A stretch of DNA of 64,000 nt from Arthrobacter sp. N199823 (GTDB lineage: Bacteria; Actinomycetota; Actinomycetes; Actinomycetales; Micrococcaceae), in NCBI RefSeq assembly GCF_002929705.1, contig NZ_PJIN01000012.1, forward strand, positions 1 through 64,000, read 5' to 3'. The notes beneath the pieces are model-generated. The model was given only the letters and a program-made list of their open reading frames with translations, was not told where the DNA came from and ran no database searches. The first letter of the stretch is position 1. Every line of letters begins with the position of its first letter. The position numbers and the translations under genes were made by a program. This document shows positions 26,537 to 34,195 of this stretch, in pieces.

Positions 26537-27223
26537 ATGAACACCACCTTGAAGTTTGGAACCCGTAAGAGCCTCACTCTCGGTCTTGGCCTCATGGCCG
26601 TTGCGGCCTTGGGTTTGACCTCCTGCAGCTCAGGCGACACCGCTTCCAGCCCCACCTCGGATGCTCCGATGGCTTCCTCCGAAGCCCCCATGGCTCCGAG
26701 CTCCGCAGCCGCCATGGACCCGGCCGCTGACTTGGTTGGCTCCGGCTGTGCCGACTACGCTGCAGCAGTTCCCAGTGGTGCAGGCTCGGTGGCCGGCATG
26801 GCCGCTGACCCGGTGACCACCGCGGCATCAAACAACCCGCTGCTGAAGACCCTCACCGCAGCGGTTTCAGGCCAGTTGAACAAGGACGTCAACCTGGTTG
26901 ACACACTGAACTCGGGTGAATTCACCGTCTTCGCTCCCGTCGACGACGCCTTCGCCAAGATCCCTGCTGCCACCATCGACGGTCTCAAGACTGACTCCGC
27001 CACGTTGACCTCAATCCTGACCTACCACGTCGTCCCCGGCCAGCTCGCCCCGAGCAAGATCGATGGCAAGCACGCAACCGCTGAAGGCAGCGAGCTTGAG
27101 GTCACTGGCAGCGGCGACAACTTGATGGTCAACGGCGCCAAGGTCATCTGCGGTGGCGTCAAGACCGCCAATGCAACTGTGTACCTGATCGACACCGTGT
27201 TGATGCCCCCGGCAAAGAAGTAG
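26537..27223 (+). CDS. fasciclin (FAS1) domain lipoprotein
   Basis: A 228-residue surface lipoprotein: signal peptide with basic start FGTRKSL, lipobox LTSC (Cys30), an Ala/Pro/Ser/Met-rich linker (about 31-60), then one FAS1 domain with [36 protein letters not shown] and YHVVPGQL. It resembles MPT83/MPT70 of Mycobacterium tuberculosis, whose genes are the main SigK targets there. The ATG at 26537 follows CGGAGAATCATC; the open frame upstream is not signal-like. Directly downstream come sigK and rskA. Role in adhesion or envelope stress is inferred. Confidence 0.88.
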   Translation: MNTTLKFGTRKSLTLGLGLMAVAALGLTSCSSGDTASSPTSDAPMASSEAPMAPSSAAAMDPAADLVGSGCADYAAAVPSGAGSVAGMAADPVTTAASNNPLLKTLTAAVSGQLNKDVNLVDTLNSGEFTVFAPVDDAFAKIPAATIDGLKTDSATLTSILTYHVVPGQLAPSKIDGKHATAEGSELEVTGSGDNLMVNGAKVICGGVKTANATVYLIDTVLMPPAKK

Positions 27224-27266
27224 CACCTGTTTCACAGAACAAATTGCAACACCTTACGAAGGAAAT

Positions 27267-27884
27267 GTGCTCGTGGGTACAGATCATGACAAAGTAGACA
27301 CTATGCGTTTACCTTGGATGCGGTCCGTTGAACCGTTGGTTCCCCCGACCCATGAGGATTTGATCCGCCTCGTCGCCCTTGGCGACGAGGCGGCCTTCGA
27401 AGAACTGTACGATGCCGTAGCTCCGCGAGTATATGGTCTGGTAAGACGCGTTGTCCGCGATCAAGCCCAGAGTGAAGAGGTCACGCAAGAAATTTTTGTT
27501 GACGTCTGGGCACAGGCCTCTCGCTTTGATGCGGACAGAGGCAAAGCAATGTCTTGGATTCTCGTTATCGCCCACCGCAGAGCTGTCGACAGAGTTCGCG
27601 CAAGCCAGGCAAGTTCCGATAGGGATCTTCGCCAGGGAATCAAGGAGTATCAGGAGAGTTACGACGACGTCGCTGACACTGTGGAAAAGCAGATGGAAGC
27701 AGCTCGAGTCCGTAAGGCCCTCGATACACTCACAGAGCCACAACGGGAAGCAATCAGCTTGGCCTACTACGGTGGATACACCCACCAGGAAGTGGCTGAG
27801 TTGCTCAAAATCCCTGTAGGTACTGTAAAAACAAGAATTCGTGATGGCATGATCAGGCTAAGAGATAAGTTAGGGGTGGCGTGA
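27267..27884 (+). CDS. sigK: ECF sigma factor SigK
   Basis: A 205-residue ECF sigma factor: region 2 has EEVTQEIFVDVWAQASRFD and AMSWILVIAHRRAVDRVR, region 4 LDTLTEPQREAISLAYYGGY and IPVGTVKTRIRDGMIRLRDK. The pairing with an RskA-type anti-sigma factor and a fasciclin lipoprotein identifies it as SigK-type. Start is GTG 27267 or GTG 27273; AAGGA at 27258-27262 suits the latter better. Codon use looks slightly more AT-rich than the neighbours. The 3' end overlaps rskA by 4 bp (GTGA). Confidence 0.88.
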   Translation: MLVGTDHDKVDTMRLPWMRSVEPLVPPTHEDLIRLVALGDEAAFEELYDAVAPRVYGLVRRVVRDQAQSEEVTQEIFVDVWAQASRFDADRGKAMSWILVIAHRRAVDRVRASQASSDRDLRQGIKEYQESYDDVADTVEKQMEAARVRKALDTLTEPQREAISLAYYGGYTHQEVAELLKIPVGTVKTRIRDGMIRLRDKLGVA

Positions 27885-28666
27885 TGGAAAAGCAACTGCA
27901 TTTACTGACCGGCTCCTACGCATTGAACTCGCTCACCAACGGAGAGCGCAGTGCCTTCGAACGACATGCACTCAACGATGCCGAAACCTTGGAAGAGGTG
28001 CGTAGTCTCAGCGAGACGGCCGCAATGTTGGCCTTCGGACTTGACGAAGAGACCCCTCCGCCGGCCCTGAAGCAGAATGTCATGGCTGCCATCCGCAACA
28101 CTCGCCAACTTCCATCCAGTGCAGTAGTCCGCGACATTTCCTCGGCTCGAAGTTCCTCCGCACGTAATCGCGGAAACACTACCGAGCGAAGCCGCTGGGT
28201 GCCAGCGCTGAGCGCGGCAGCAGCACTGGCAATCTTCGCTGGAGTAGGCGTGGGCGGCTGGGCTATTGGTCAGAATTCCTCGGACCAAGAGGCACGGCAA
28301 CAATTGGCAGCATCCCAGGCGCAACAAGAGGCCATGCTGACCATCATGAACTCTCCCGACGCCAAAATTGCAACGTCAGAAATTTCCGACGGCGCTACAG
28401 TGACTGTCGCATCTTCTAGCAAAGCAAATAAAGCCGCCATCATGGTCAACGGAATGCCCCCAGCGCCCCAAGGCAAGATTTATGAGCTGTGGTTCATTTC
28501 TGCAGCAGGTGCGGTCTCCGCCGGAATGATGGACAGCAACCGAGAGCCCGCCATGCAGATACTTAACGGTGAAATGGGCGGCGCTACGCATATAGGCATC
28601 ACCGTTGAGCCGCTGGGCGGCTCAGAGAAGCCGACCACAACACCAATCTTGGTACAGGAAATCTAG
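27881..28666 (+). CDS. rskA: membrane anti-sigma-K factor
   Basis: A 261-residue single-pass membrane protein. The cytoplasmic N-terminal domain (LLTGSYALNSLTNGERSAFE) matches anti-sigma-K/RskA, a helix at about 107-129 (VPALSAAAALAIFAGVGVGG) crosses the membrane, and the extracytoplasmic RskA domain ends with GKIYELWFISAAGAVSAGMM and GITVEPLGGSEKPTTTPI. It holds SigK inactive until proteolysis. The first codon is GTG 27881 or ATG 27884. It is coupled to sigK and ends at a terminator that also contains the next promoter's -35 element. Confidence 0.9.
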   Translation: MMEKQLHLLTGSYALNSLTNGERSAFERHALNDAETLEEVRSLSETAAMLAFGLDEETPPPALKQNVMAAIRNTRQLPSSAVVRDISSARSSSARNRGNTTERSRWVPALSAAAALAIFAGVGVGGWAIGQNSSDQEARQQLAASQAQQEAMLTIMNSPDAKIATSEISDGATVTVASSSKANKAAIMVNGMPPAPQGKIYELWFISAAGAVSAGMMDSNREPAMQILNGEMGGATHIGITVEPLGGSEKPTTTPILVQEI

Positions 28667-28674
28667 ATTCCATG

Positions 28675-28702
28675 GGCCTCCGGAGCAATCCGGAGGCCTT
28701 TT
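28675..28702 (+). terminator. terminator of sigK-rskA
   Basis: GGCCTCCGGA (28675-28684), loop GCAA, TCCGGAGGCC (28689-28698), then TTTT. The right arm begins inside the CAATCC element of the promoter at 28686-28715. Confidence 0.9.
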
Positions 28703-28715
28703 CGCTCCGAAGTAC
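28686..28715 (+). promoter_or_regulatory. candidate SigK promoter of the molybdenum oxidoreductase
   Basis: CAATCC (28686-28691), 15 nt, CCGAAGTAC (28707-28715), identical in elements and spacing to the site before the fasciclin gene. The first element is embedded in the rskA terminator hairpin, so termination and re-initiation share the same bases. The start codon of the target gene is 61 nt further on. Confidence 0.7.
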
Positions 28716-28776
28716 CTGCAAGTACTTCTACCAGCTGAGACAGCGGTAGCCACGCAAACGTTCTAAGGAGCCTGTT

Positions 28777-30360
28777 ATGGGCAAGCGGAGCACGGAAAAT
28801 ACCTCACGAGATTGGCGCGGAACTCTCTTCGGCGCCCTGGCCGGTGTCATATCGGCAGGAGTTCTCTTTGCCATCGCCGAATTCCTGTCGGCATTCTTTG
28901 GCGCCGCGTCCTCGCCACTGACAGCGGTGGGATCGACCTTCATCGACTTCACCCCGGCATGGATGAAGAACTTCGCCATCGCCACCTTCGGCACTAACGA
29001 CAAGTTCGTTTTGCTCCTCTCCATGGGTATCGTGGCCGCAGCATTGTCCGCCGTCGCCGGGATCGTGGCCCGCAAGAAATTCGCCGCCGGGGCCACCATG
29101 GTGGTGGCCTTCGCGGTCGTCATGGCCGTGTGCATCCTCACCCGGGCCAGCGCCGGAATTGCTGACGTCTTCCCCTTGCTGATGGGTACCGTTGGCGGTC
29201 TCTTGGCTCTGCGCTTCCTAAGCCAGAGCGCGCGCACCACCTCCAGTACCAGTACGACGGCGAACCCGCCTACCGCAGCCGAGCAGACTCCCAGCCGGCG
29301 CACCTTCCTGGTGAGGTCGGCGCTAGTGGCCGGGGCCGCCGTCGTGGTTGGCTTTGGTGGCACTGTCATCAACGGTGCTCGCAACACGGCCCTTGCCGTC
29401 CGCGCAACGCTGAAGCTTCCCGCACCCAAAACCACGGCAGCCGCACTGCCCACCGGTGTGCAGGCGCCCGTGGAAGGTGTCACCCCCTTTGTGACACCCA
29501 ATGATGATTTCTACCGCATCGATACTGCTCTCGCCGTGCCGGACATTGATCCGGCAAACTGGCAGCTGCGCGTGCACGGCATGGTCGAGGAGGAATTCAC
29601 CATTGGCTTTGATGAGCTGCTGGCACAAGATCTCATCGAGTCCTATGTGACGCTGACATGTGTATCCAATGTGGTGGGCGGAAATCTGGCCGGCAATGCC
29701 AAGTGGCTGGGTTATCCCCTGCGTGAGGTGTTGGCCCGGGCCAAGCCCACGGCAGGCGCCGACATGGTTCTTTCCACCAGCATTGACGGCTTTAGCGCAT
29801 CCACTCCACTGCCAGTGTTGCAGGATGACCGCGATGCCATATTGGCCGTGGGCATGAACGGCGAGCCCCTGCCCCTCGAGCACGGTTTCCCTGTGCGCAT
29901 GGTGGTTCCGGGCCTATACGGATTCGTCTCGGCCACCAAGTGGGTGGTTGACCTGGAAGTGACAACCTTTGCCCAGAGTGCAGGGTACTGGACCTCCCGA
30001 GGTTGGAACTCCCACGGACCCATCAAGACCGCGTCTCGGGTGGAGGTTCCGCGGGCACTAGGCCGGGTTCCTGCCGGTTCAGTCCCCATTGGCGGCAGTG
30101 CTTGGGCTCAGACCAAGGGAATTTCCAAGGTTGAGGTCCAAATTGACGACGGCGCCTGGCAGGAAGCCACGCTGGCTGCGGAAGCCTCGGTGGACACCTG
30201 GCGTCAGTGGTCGTACATCTGGGACAACGCTCCTGCTGGAACTCACAAGGTGCGGGTGCGTGCCTACGATGCGGACGGCACCATCCAAATCCAGGATCAG
30301 GCTCCCCCAGAGCCAGATGGTTCCACCGGTTGGCACTCCATTACGTTCAACGTAACCTGA
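28777..30360 (+). CDS. membrane-anchored molybdopterin oxidoreductase (sulfite oxidase fold)
   Basis: A 527-residue protein. Residues 1-160 hold four or so membrane helices; a Tat-like SRRTFLVRSALVAGAA (near 172-188) with another helix follows, then a sulfite-oxidase-type Mo domain (about 230-420) and a C-terminal Mo-co dimerisation domain (about 425-527). The Mo-ligand cysteine is in VTLTCVSNVVGG (near 295). It probably faces the outside and oxidises or reduces an S- or N-oxide; methionine sulfoxide repair is one option by analogy with MsrP. AAGGAG sets the ATG. It is preceded by the second candidate SigK promoter. Confidence 0.85.
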   Translation: MGKRSTENTSRDWRGTLFGALAGVISAGVLFAIAEFLSAFFGAASSPLTAVGSTFIDFTPAWMKNFAIATFGTNDKFVLLLSMGIVAAALSAVAGIVARKKFAAGATMVVAFAVVMAVCILTRASAGIADVFPLLMGTVGGLLALRFLSQSARTTSSTSTTANPPTAAEQTPSRRTFLVRSALVAGAAVVVGFGGTVINGARNTALAVRATLKLPAPKTTAAALPTGVQAPVEGVTPFVTPNDDFYRIDTALAVPDIDPANWQLRVHGMVEEEFTIGFDELLAQDLIESYVTLTCVSNVVGGNLAGNAKWLGYPLREVLARAKPTAGADMVLSTSIDGFSASTPLPVLQDDRDAILAVGMNGEPLPLEHGFPVRMVVPGLYGFVSATKWVVDLEVTTFAQSAGYWTSRGWNSHGPIKTASRVEVPRALGRVPAGSVPIGGSAWAQTKGISKVEVQIDDGAWQEATLAAEASVDTWRQWSYIWDNAPAGTHKVRVRAYDADGTIQIQDQAPPEPDGSTGWHSITFNVT

Positions 30361-30409
30361 GCCGTGTCTAGCGGTGTCCGCAGCCAGTGTCCACGGAGTG
30401 TGTCAAATG

Positions 30410-30438
30410 TTGGGGACACCTACCGCCGTCGATAGACT
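30410..30438 (+). promoter_or_regulatory. dapD promoter, leaderless
   Basis: TTGGGG (30410-30415), 17-bp spacer, TAGACT (30433-30438), and 6 nt later the ATG of dapD. The start of transcription would coincide with the start codon. Confidence 0.7.
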
Positions 30439-30444
30439 TGGTCC

Positions 30445-31434
30445 ATGACTGAAACTGAGCTGCTGACAGACCGTTCCGCCCATGGCTTTGGCCTTGCCAC
30501 GATCGCCGATTCCGGCGCTGTGCTCGATGTCTGGTTCCCGGCGCCTGCACTCGGCACCGGAACAGATATCTTGGGCCGGACCCCTGAGGCCAGCGGAGAT
30601 CTCACGGCCTTGGCTGAAAATGGCACCGACACCGATCGCGGCGTCACCCAAAGCGTGGTGTTCGCCCAGATCAACCTCGACGCCGAACCCGCCGACGCTG
30701 CCGACGCTTACCTCCGCCTGCACCTGCTCTCGCACCGGCTGGTCACGCCCAACAGCATCAACTTGGATGGCATCTTCGGCAAGCTGAGCAACGTGGTCTG
30801 GACCAACTTCGGTCCGGCCGCCGTTGAAGGATTTGAAATGACACGCGCCAAATTGCGCCGCCGCGGAAACGTCACGGTCTTCTCCGTGGATAAGTTCCCG
30901 CGCATGGTGGACTACGTGGTTCCGGCAGGAGTCCGCATTGGCGACGCCGACCGTGTCCGTCTGGGCGCTCACCTCGCCGAAGGCACCACCGTCATGCATG
31001 AAGGATTCGTAAACTTCAATGCAGGAACCTTGGGTACTTCCATGGTGGAAGGCCGCATCTCCGCTGGAGTAGTCGTAGGCGATGGCACCGACGTTGGCGG
31101 CGGCGCCTCCATCATGGGCACCCTATCCGGTGGCGGCCGTGAGCGAGTGGCACTGGGCGAGCGCGTTTTGCTCGGCGCAAACTCTGGCGTGGGCATCAGC
31201 ATTGGCCACGACTCCGTTGTAGAAGCTGGTCTGTATGTTACGGCCGGTACGCGCGTGCGGGTTTTGGGGCCCAAGAACGACGACGGCGAGGAGACCACTG
31301 TGATTGTGAAGGCCAGCGAGCTCTCCGGCGTCCCGAACCTCTTGTTCCGCCGTAATTCAACGTCAGGCGGCGTGGAGGTTCTGCCGCGTCACGGCACAAC
31401 AGTTGCCCTGAATGAAAGCTTGCATGCCAACTAA
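30445..31434 (+). CDS. dapD: tetrahydrodipicolinate N-succinyltransferase
   Basis: A 329-residue acyltransferase of the actinobacterial DapD type, making N-succinyl-2-amino-6-oxopimelate from succinyl-CoA in the lysine/diaminopimelate pathway. The C-terminal half is a left-handed beta helix with hexapeptide turns ([34 protein letters not shown]). It feeds the transaminase DapC (35.7-36.8 kb) and desuccinylase DapE (25.2-26.4 kb), both in this window. The start is fixed by a leaderless promoter. Confidence 0.92.
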   Translation: MTETELLTDRSAHGFGLATIADSGAVLDVWFPAPALGTGTDILGRTPEASGDLTALAENGTDTDRGVTQSVVFAQINLDAEPADAADAYLRLHLLSHRLVTPNSINLDGIFGKLSNVVWTNFGPAAVEGFEMTRAKLRRRGNVTVFSVDKFPRMVDYVVPAGVRIGDADRVRLGAHLAEGTTVMHEGFVNFNAGTLGTSMVEGRISAGVVVGDGTDVGGGASIMGTLSGGGRERVALGERVLLGANSGVGISIGHDSVVEAGLYVTAGTRVRVLGPKNDDGEETTVIVKASELSGVPNLLFRRNSTSGGVEVLPRHGTTVALNESLHAN

Positions 31435-31473
31435 AGTCACGCTCGCAGTGCAGTCTCACGAGGGTGGCCGGCC

Positions 31474-32361
31474 ATGAAAAGCCGTGCCGCCCTCGGCTGG
31501 CTCACGGTCCTTGTCTTGGCTGCGGGCGCACTCATCGCCGGTGGCGTGTGGCTTTCCAACACCTTCAAGGACGCCCTGGCGCCAGGTCTTGCTTTGGGTT
31601 GCACCGCCACGGTAGGGGGTGGGGACTATTCGCTGGCACTGGATCAAACCGAGAATGCTGCGCTCATATCCACCATCGCCACACAACGCGGCATGCCAGC
31701 CCGCGCGGCAAGTATTGCTCTAGCCACGGCTATGCAGGAATCTCGATTGCGCAACATCGATTACGGTGATCTGGATTCTGTAGGGCTATTCCAGCAGCGT
31801 CCCTCGCAGGAGTGGGGCACGGTGGCACAAATTATGGATCCGGTATATTCCACCAACGCGTTTTATGATGTTCTCGCGCAAGTACCGAACTACGTGAATC
31901 TGCCCATTAACGACGCCGCTCAAATTGTTCAGCGCTCAGGGTTCCCTCATGCTTATGCACAACATGAGCCGCTTTCTCGTGCGTTTGCCTCCGCATTGAC
32001 AGGACAGTCTCCACACGCACTGAATTGCACACTTGCTCCCGTCACCGCTGTGAGTCCCCCTGAGCAGCTCATCACTGCCGCGCAGGGCGCCGTAGGCCAA
32101 GTAGTTGCAAGTACCTCCAGCAGCGCCGCTGGTGACACGGTGCTGCTCGAGGTGGATGAGGCCAATGGTTGGCGGCTGGCCCACTGGGCGTTGGCCTACG
32201 CGAACCAATTGGGGATTAGCCAAATCAACTACGCCGGGTACAGCTGGGACAGGGACGCCATTACTGACGGCCACAATGTTGGTTGGCAAGCAAGCGAGGA
32301 CGTGAGCGCCGGAGCTGTCTCGATCCTTTTACCTTCCTCTGTGACTGTGCCCGCCGGTTAG
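31474..32361 (+). CDS. lysozyme-like/transglycosylase-like exported protein
   Basis: A 295-residue protein with an N-terminal membrane anchor (LGWLTVLVLAAGALIAGGVW) and an extracytoplasmic part. IALATAMQESRLRN, followed by GDLDSVGLFQQRPSQEWG, looks like the catalytic Glu region of an SLT/lysozyme-like fold (Glu near residue 90). The last ~90 residues resemble a small C-terminal domain with YAGYSWDRD. Relatives are often misnamed heavy metal transporters. Peptidoglycan cleavage is inferred. Its TAG stop interlocks with the TAA of the convergent gene. Confidence 0.65.
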   Translation: MKSRAALGWLTVLVLAAGALIAGGVWLSNTFKDALAPGLALGCTATVGGGDYSLALDQTENAALISTIATQRGMPARAASIALATAMQESRLRNIDYGDLDSVGLFQQRPSQEWGTVAQIMDPVYSTNAFYDVLAQVPNYVNLPINDAAQIVQRSGFPHAYAQHEPLSRAFASALTGQSPHALNCTLAPVTAVSPPEQLITAAQGAVGQVVASTSSSAAGDTVLLEVDEANGWRLAHWALAYANQLGISQINYAGYSWDRDAITDGHNVGWQASEDVSAGAVSILLPSSVTVPAG

Positions 32362-32969
32362 ACCAGCAAATCCACCACGGGCTGGACATAGCTGCGGAAG
32401 TTTTCCTGATCATCGAGCAGGTGCGAACTCATGATTAACCTGTTGGGTTCTATGAACCAGGCCCGTGGCTCAGCCAACGGGACCTCCACAATAGTCAGCG
32501 TGAAGTCCCTGGAACTGCGGCCCAGCTCCATTTCCCGGTTCTGAACCAGATCGGCCAGAATCTTGTGCCCACCCAGGGTCTCGCGTTGCGCGGCCATGCT
32601 TGAATACACTTGTTCCTGCTCACGGGACCAACTGACGGCTGCTCCAAAGTGGGCCTGCGCCACCCGTTGCAGTGCCGGTAGGCCAGCTAATTCAGGGAAA
32701 TCCGGGGGGCTAATATTTGGCTCATTGCTGGGGTTTGCCTGCAGTAACCGGCTCCACCAAAACTCCCACTGGTCCCGCAGTGCCGCTACGCCGCCCACAC
32801 CGGAAATGAGCATGGAATGATCGGCAGCCCGTACGGCCGGGGCCACGTGAGAAAGGGCAGGAGTCCCGGCACCCGCTAATCCTGCAACATCGCGAAAATA
32901 CAACGCCATGAGCATGGGTGTGCAGGTATCCAACGTGATCCGCCACCCTGGGCCACCGGTGTGATGCAT
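32358..32969 (-). CDS. conserved hypothetical protein
   Basis: A 203-residue cytoplasmic protein of unrecognised family: no signal, no membrane helix, Trp-rich middle (DQWEFWWSRLLQ) and a C-terminus with EVPLAEPRAWFIEPNRLIMS. The start is the ATG at 32967-32969, which has an excellent ribosome site (GGAGGGAG, 6 nt away); the frame runs 41 codons further up without support. The stop codon shares two bases with the stop of the convergent gene (TTAG at 32358-32361). Confidence 0.7.
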   Translation of the reverse strand: MHHTGGPGWRITLDTCTPMLMALYFRDVAGLAGAGTPALSHVAPAVRAADHSMLISGVGGVAALRDQWEFWWSRLLQANPSNEPNISPPDFPELAGLPALQRVAQAHFGAAVSWSREQEQVYSSMAAQRETLGGHKILADLVQNREMELGRSSRDFTLTIVEVPLAEPRAWFIEPNRLIMSSHLLDDQENFRSYVQPVVDLLV

Positions 32970-33058
32970 GGTATCTCCCTCCAGCCGCCGCATGGATGAT
33001 GCAGCAATCCCACCTCCCAGATTACTCTCAAGCAAGCAACAAGGCACCGTCCCCTCCA

Positions 33059-33144
33059 GACGCTCCCTCAGCGTTTGGGGGTTTTCGGCCAACGCTCCAT
33101 CAGCGTTTGGGGGTTTTCGGCCAACGCTCCCTCAGCGTTTGGGC
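33059..33144 (+). repeat. 32-bp tandem repeat array (locus C)
   Basis: Two full units (33059-33090, 33091-33122) and a 22-nt third (33123-33144). The core AACGCTCCCTCAGCGTTTGG contains the inverted repeat AACGCT-5 nt-AGCGTT. The spacer is GGTTTTCGGCC-like. Like locus A, the array ends after 22 nt of a unit. It lies 15 bp beyond the TetR gene. Confidence 0.88.
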
Positions 33145-33159
33145 CAATGGGTATGGAAA

Positions 33160-33783
33160 TCAGGCGGCGAGCAGGGAGGCCAGATGGCGGCGCAGTGTGG
33201 CCTGCCCCTGCTCAGGGGCCGCCCAGGCGGGCTGCAAGACCATGCGCAGGCTCAACCCGTCCAGTAAGCCAATGAGACGTTCCGCCTCATCCACGGGAAC
33301 CAACCCGGGAACGGCCAGCGAGCTTTCCATCAGCTGCATGACCACCCGGCCCACCACGGCCCCGGTGGCACGGTAATCGTCCTGTGCAGCGTCAACGAGC
33401 GTTGTGTTGGTGCGGGCATCGAGCATGAACTCCATATGCACCACTGCGTCGGCGCTACGTGCCGCGTCAAGTGGAAGCAGTTCTTCCAGAACCACTGCGC
33501 ACTTCTCCAATAAGGCTTCACCATCGGCAGGTAACGCTTCGTCTTCGAGTACTTCCAACTTTTCCAGTGCCCGCAGGTGAATCCGCTCCGAGCTGACCCG
33601 GAAGGCGAATTCCATGAGCTCCGCTTGATTGTCGAAGTAGTGCCGCACGGAGCCCAGCGCCAGCCCCGCCTCGGCAGCCACATTACGTAGCGACGCTTGT
33701 GCCAGACCGCTCTCGCGCACAACTCGGAATACGGCATCGGCAACAAGTTCACGGCGGTCATCCGCATTTACAATTTTCGGCAC
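33160..33783 (-). CDS. TetR-family transcriptional regulator
   Basis: A 207-residue repressor with an N-terminal helix-turn-helix (VNADDRRELVADAVFRVV, ASLRNVAAEAGLALGSVRHYF) and an alpha-helical ligand domain. The BetI-like C-terminal region contains VVHMEFMLDARTN. The start is GTG at 33781-33783. An inverted repeat ACATCT-10 nt-AGATGT (33784-33805) lies directly before it and could be its own operator. The ligand and other targets are not evident. Confidence 0.85.
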   Translation of the reverse strand: MPKIVNADDRRELVADAVFRVVRESGLAQASLRNVAAEAGLALGSVRHYFDNQAELMEFAFRVSSERIHLRALEKLEVLEDEALPADGEALLEKCAVVLEELLPLDAARSADAVVHMEFMLDARTNTTLVDAAQDDYRATGAVVGRVVMQLMESSLAVPGLVPVDEAERLIGLLDGLSLRMVLQPAWAAPEQGQATLRRHLASLLAA

Positions 33784-33805
33784 ACATCTTTTTTAGCACA
33801 GATGT
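33784..33805. promoter_or_regulatory. possible TetR operator
   Basis: ACATCT (33784-33789) and AGATGT (33800-33805), separated by 10 nt, immediately precede the TetR start codon. A minus-strand A-rich stretch in the middle could serve as the -10 region. Confidence 0.45.
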
Positions 33806-33832
33806 CTCACGAATGCCCATTGCAGAGCGCTC

Positions 33833-33901
33833 GGAAACACCCCAAAACCCCAAAAGGTGATGGAGCGTTGGCCGAAATACCCCAAACGCTGAGGGAGCGT
33901 C
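33833..33901 (-). repeat. 32-bp tandem repeat array (locus D)
   Basis: On the minus strand one clean unit (33901-33870, GACGCTCCCTCAGCGTTTGG core) and a second (33869 to about 33833, AACGCTCCATCACC core) carrying an extra ~5 nt. It begins 11 nt after the stop of the small membrane protein gene. Confidence 0.8.
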
Positions 33902-33912
33902 GGGAGGGGCGG

Positions 33913-34104
33913 CTACTTCTTGGCCGCGGCGTCCTTCTTCTTGTCGCGGTACAACAGCACCAGCAGAACCAGCATGATGACGAGCGAGACGATGAAGAAC
34001 GGCAGGAACACGCTCTTGCCAATCAGCACCATGATCCCCAGCACCACGACGACAATCGGGAAGGCCATGGAGAAGGTATGCAGCAACAAGGTGGACATTT
34101 TCAT
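33913..34104 (-). CDS. small two-helix membrane protein
   Basis: A 63-residue protein with two hydrophobic helices (about 10-27 and 32-51, FFIVSLVIMLVLLVLLYRD) and a Lys/Ala tail. Family not recognised. The start is ATG 34102-34104 (MKMSTLLLH) or the ATG two codons later; ribosome sites are weak for both. It lies beyond the gltA terminator, so it needs its own promoter, perhaps in the short AT-rich gap. Confidence 0.65.
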   Translation of the reverse strand: MKMSTLLLHTFSMAFPIVVVVLGIMVLIGKSVFLPFFIVSLVIMLVLLVLLYRDKKKDAAAKK

Positions 34105-34131
34105 GTTTTTTACTTTCGTCCTGATTGACAG

Positions 34132-34176
34132 AAAAAAGGCGGCGGGTGACTCTCCCAAGGAAAAGTCTCCCGCCGC
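34132..34176 (-). terminator. gltA terminator
   Basis: Arms 34139-34151 and 34164-34176 (GCGGCGGG core) pair with one mismatch; on the minus strand six T residues follow. Confidence 0.88.
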
Positions 34177-34195
34177 AGTCGTGCTTAAGGCAATG

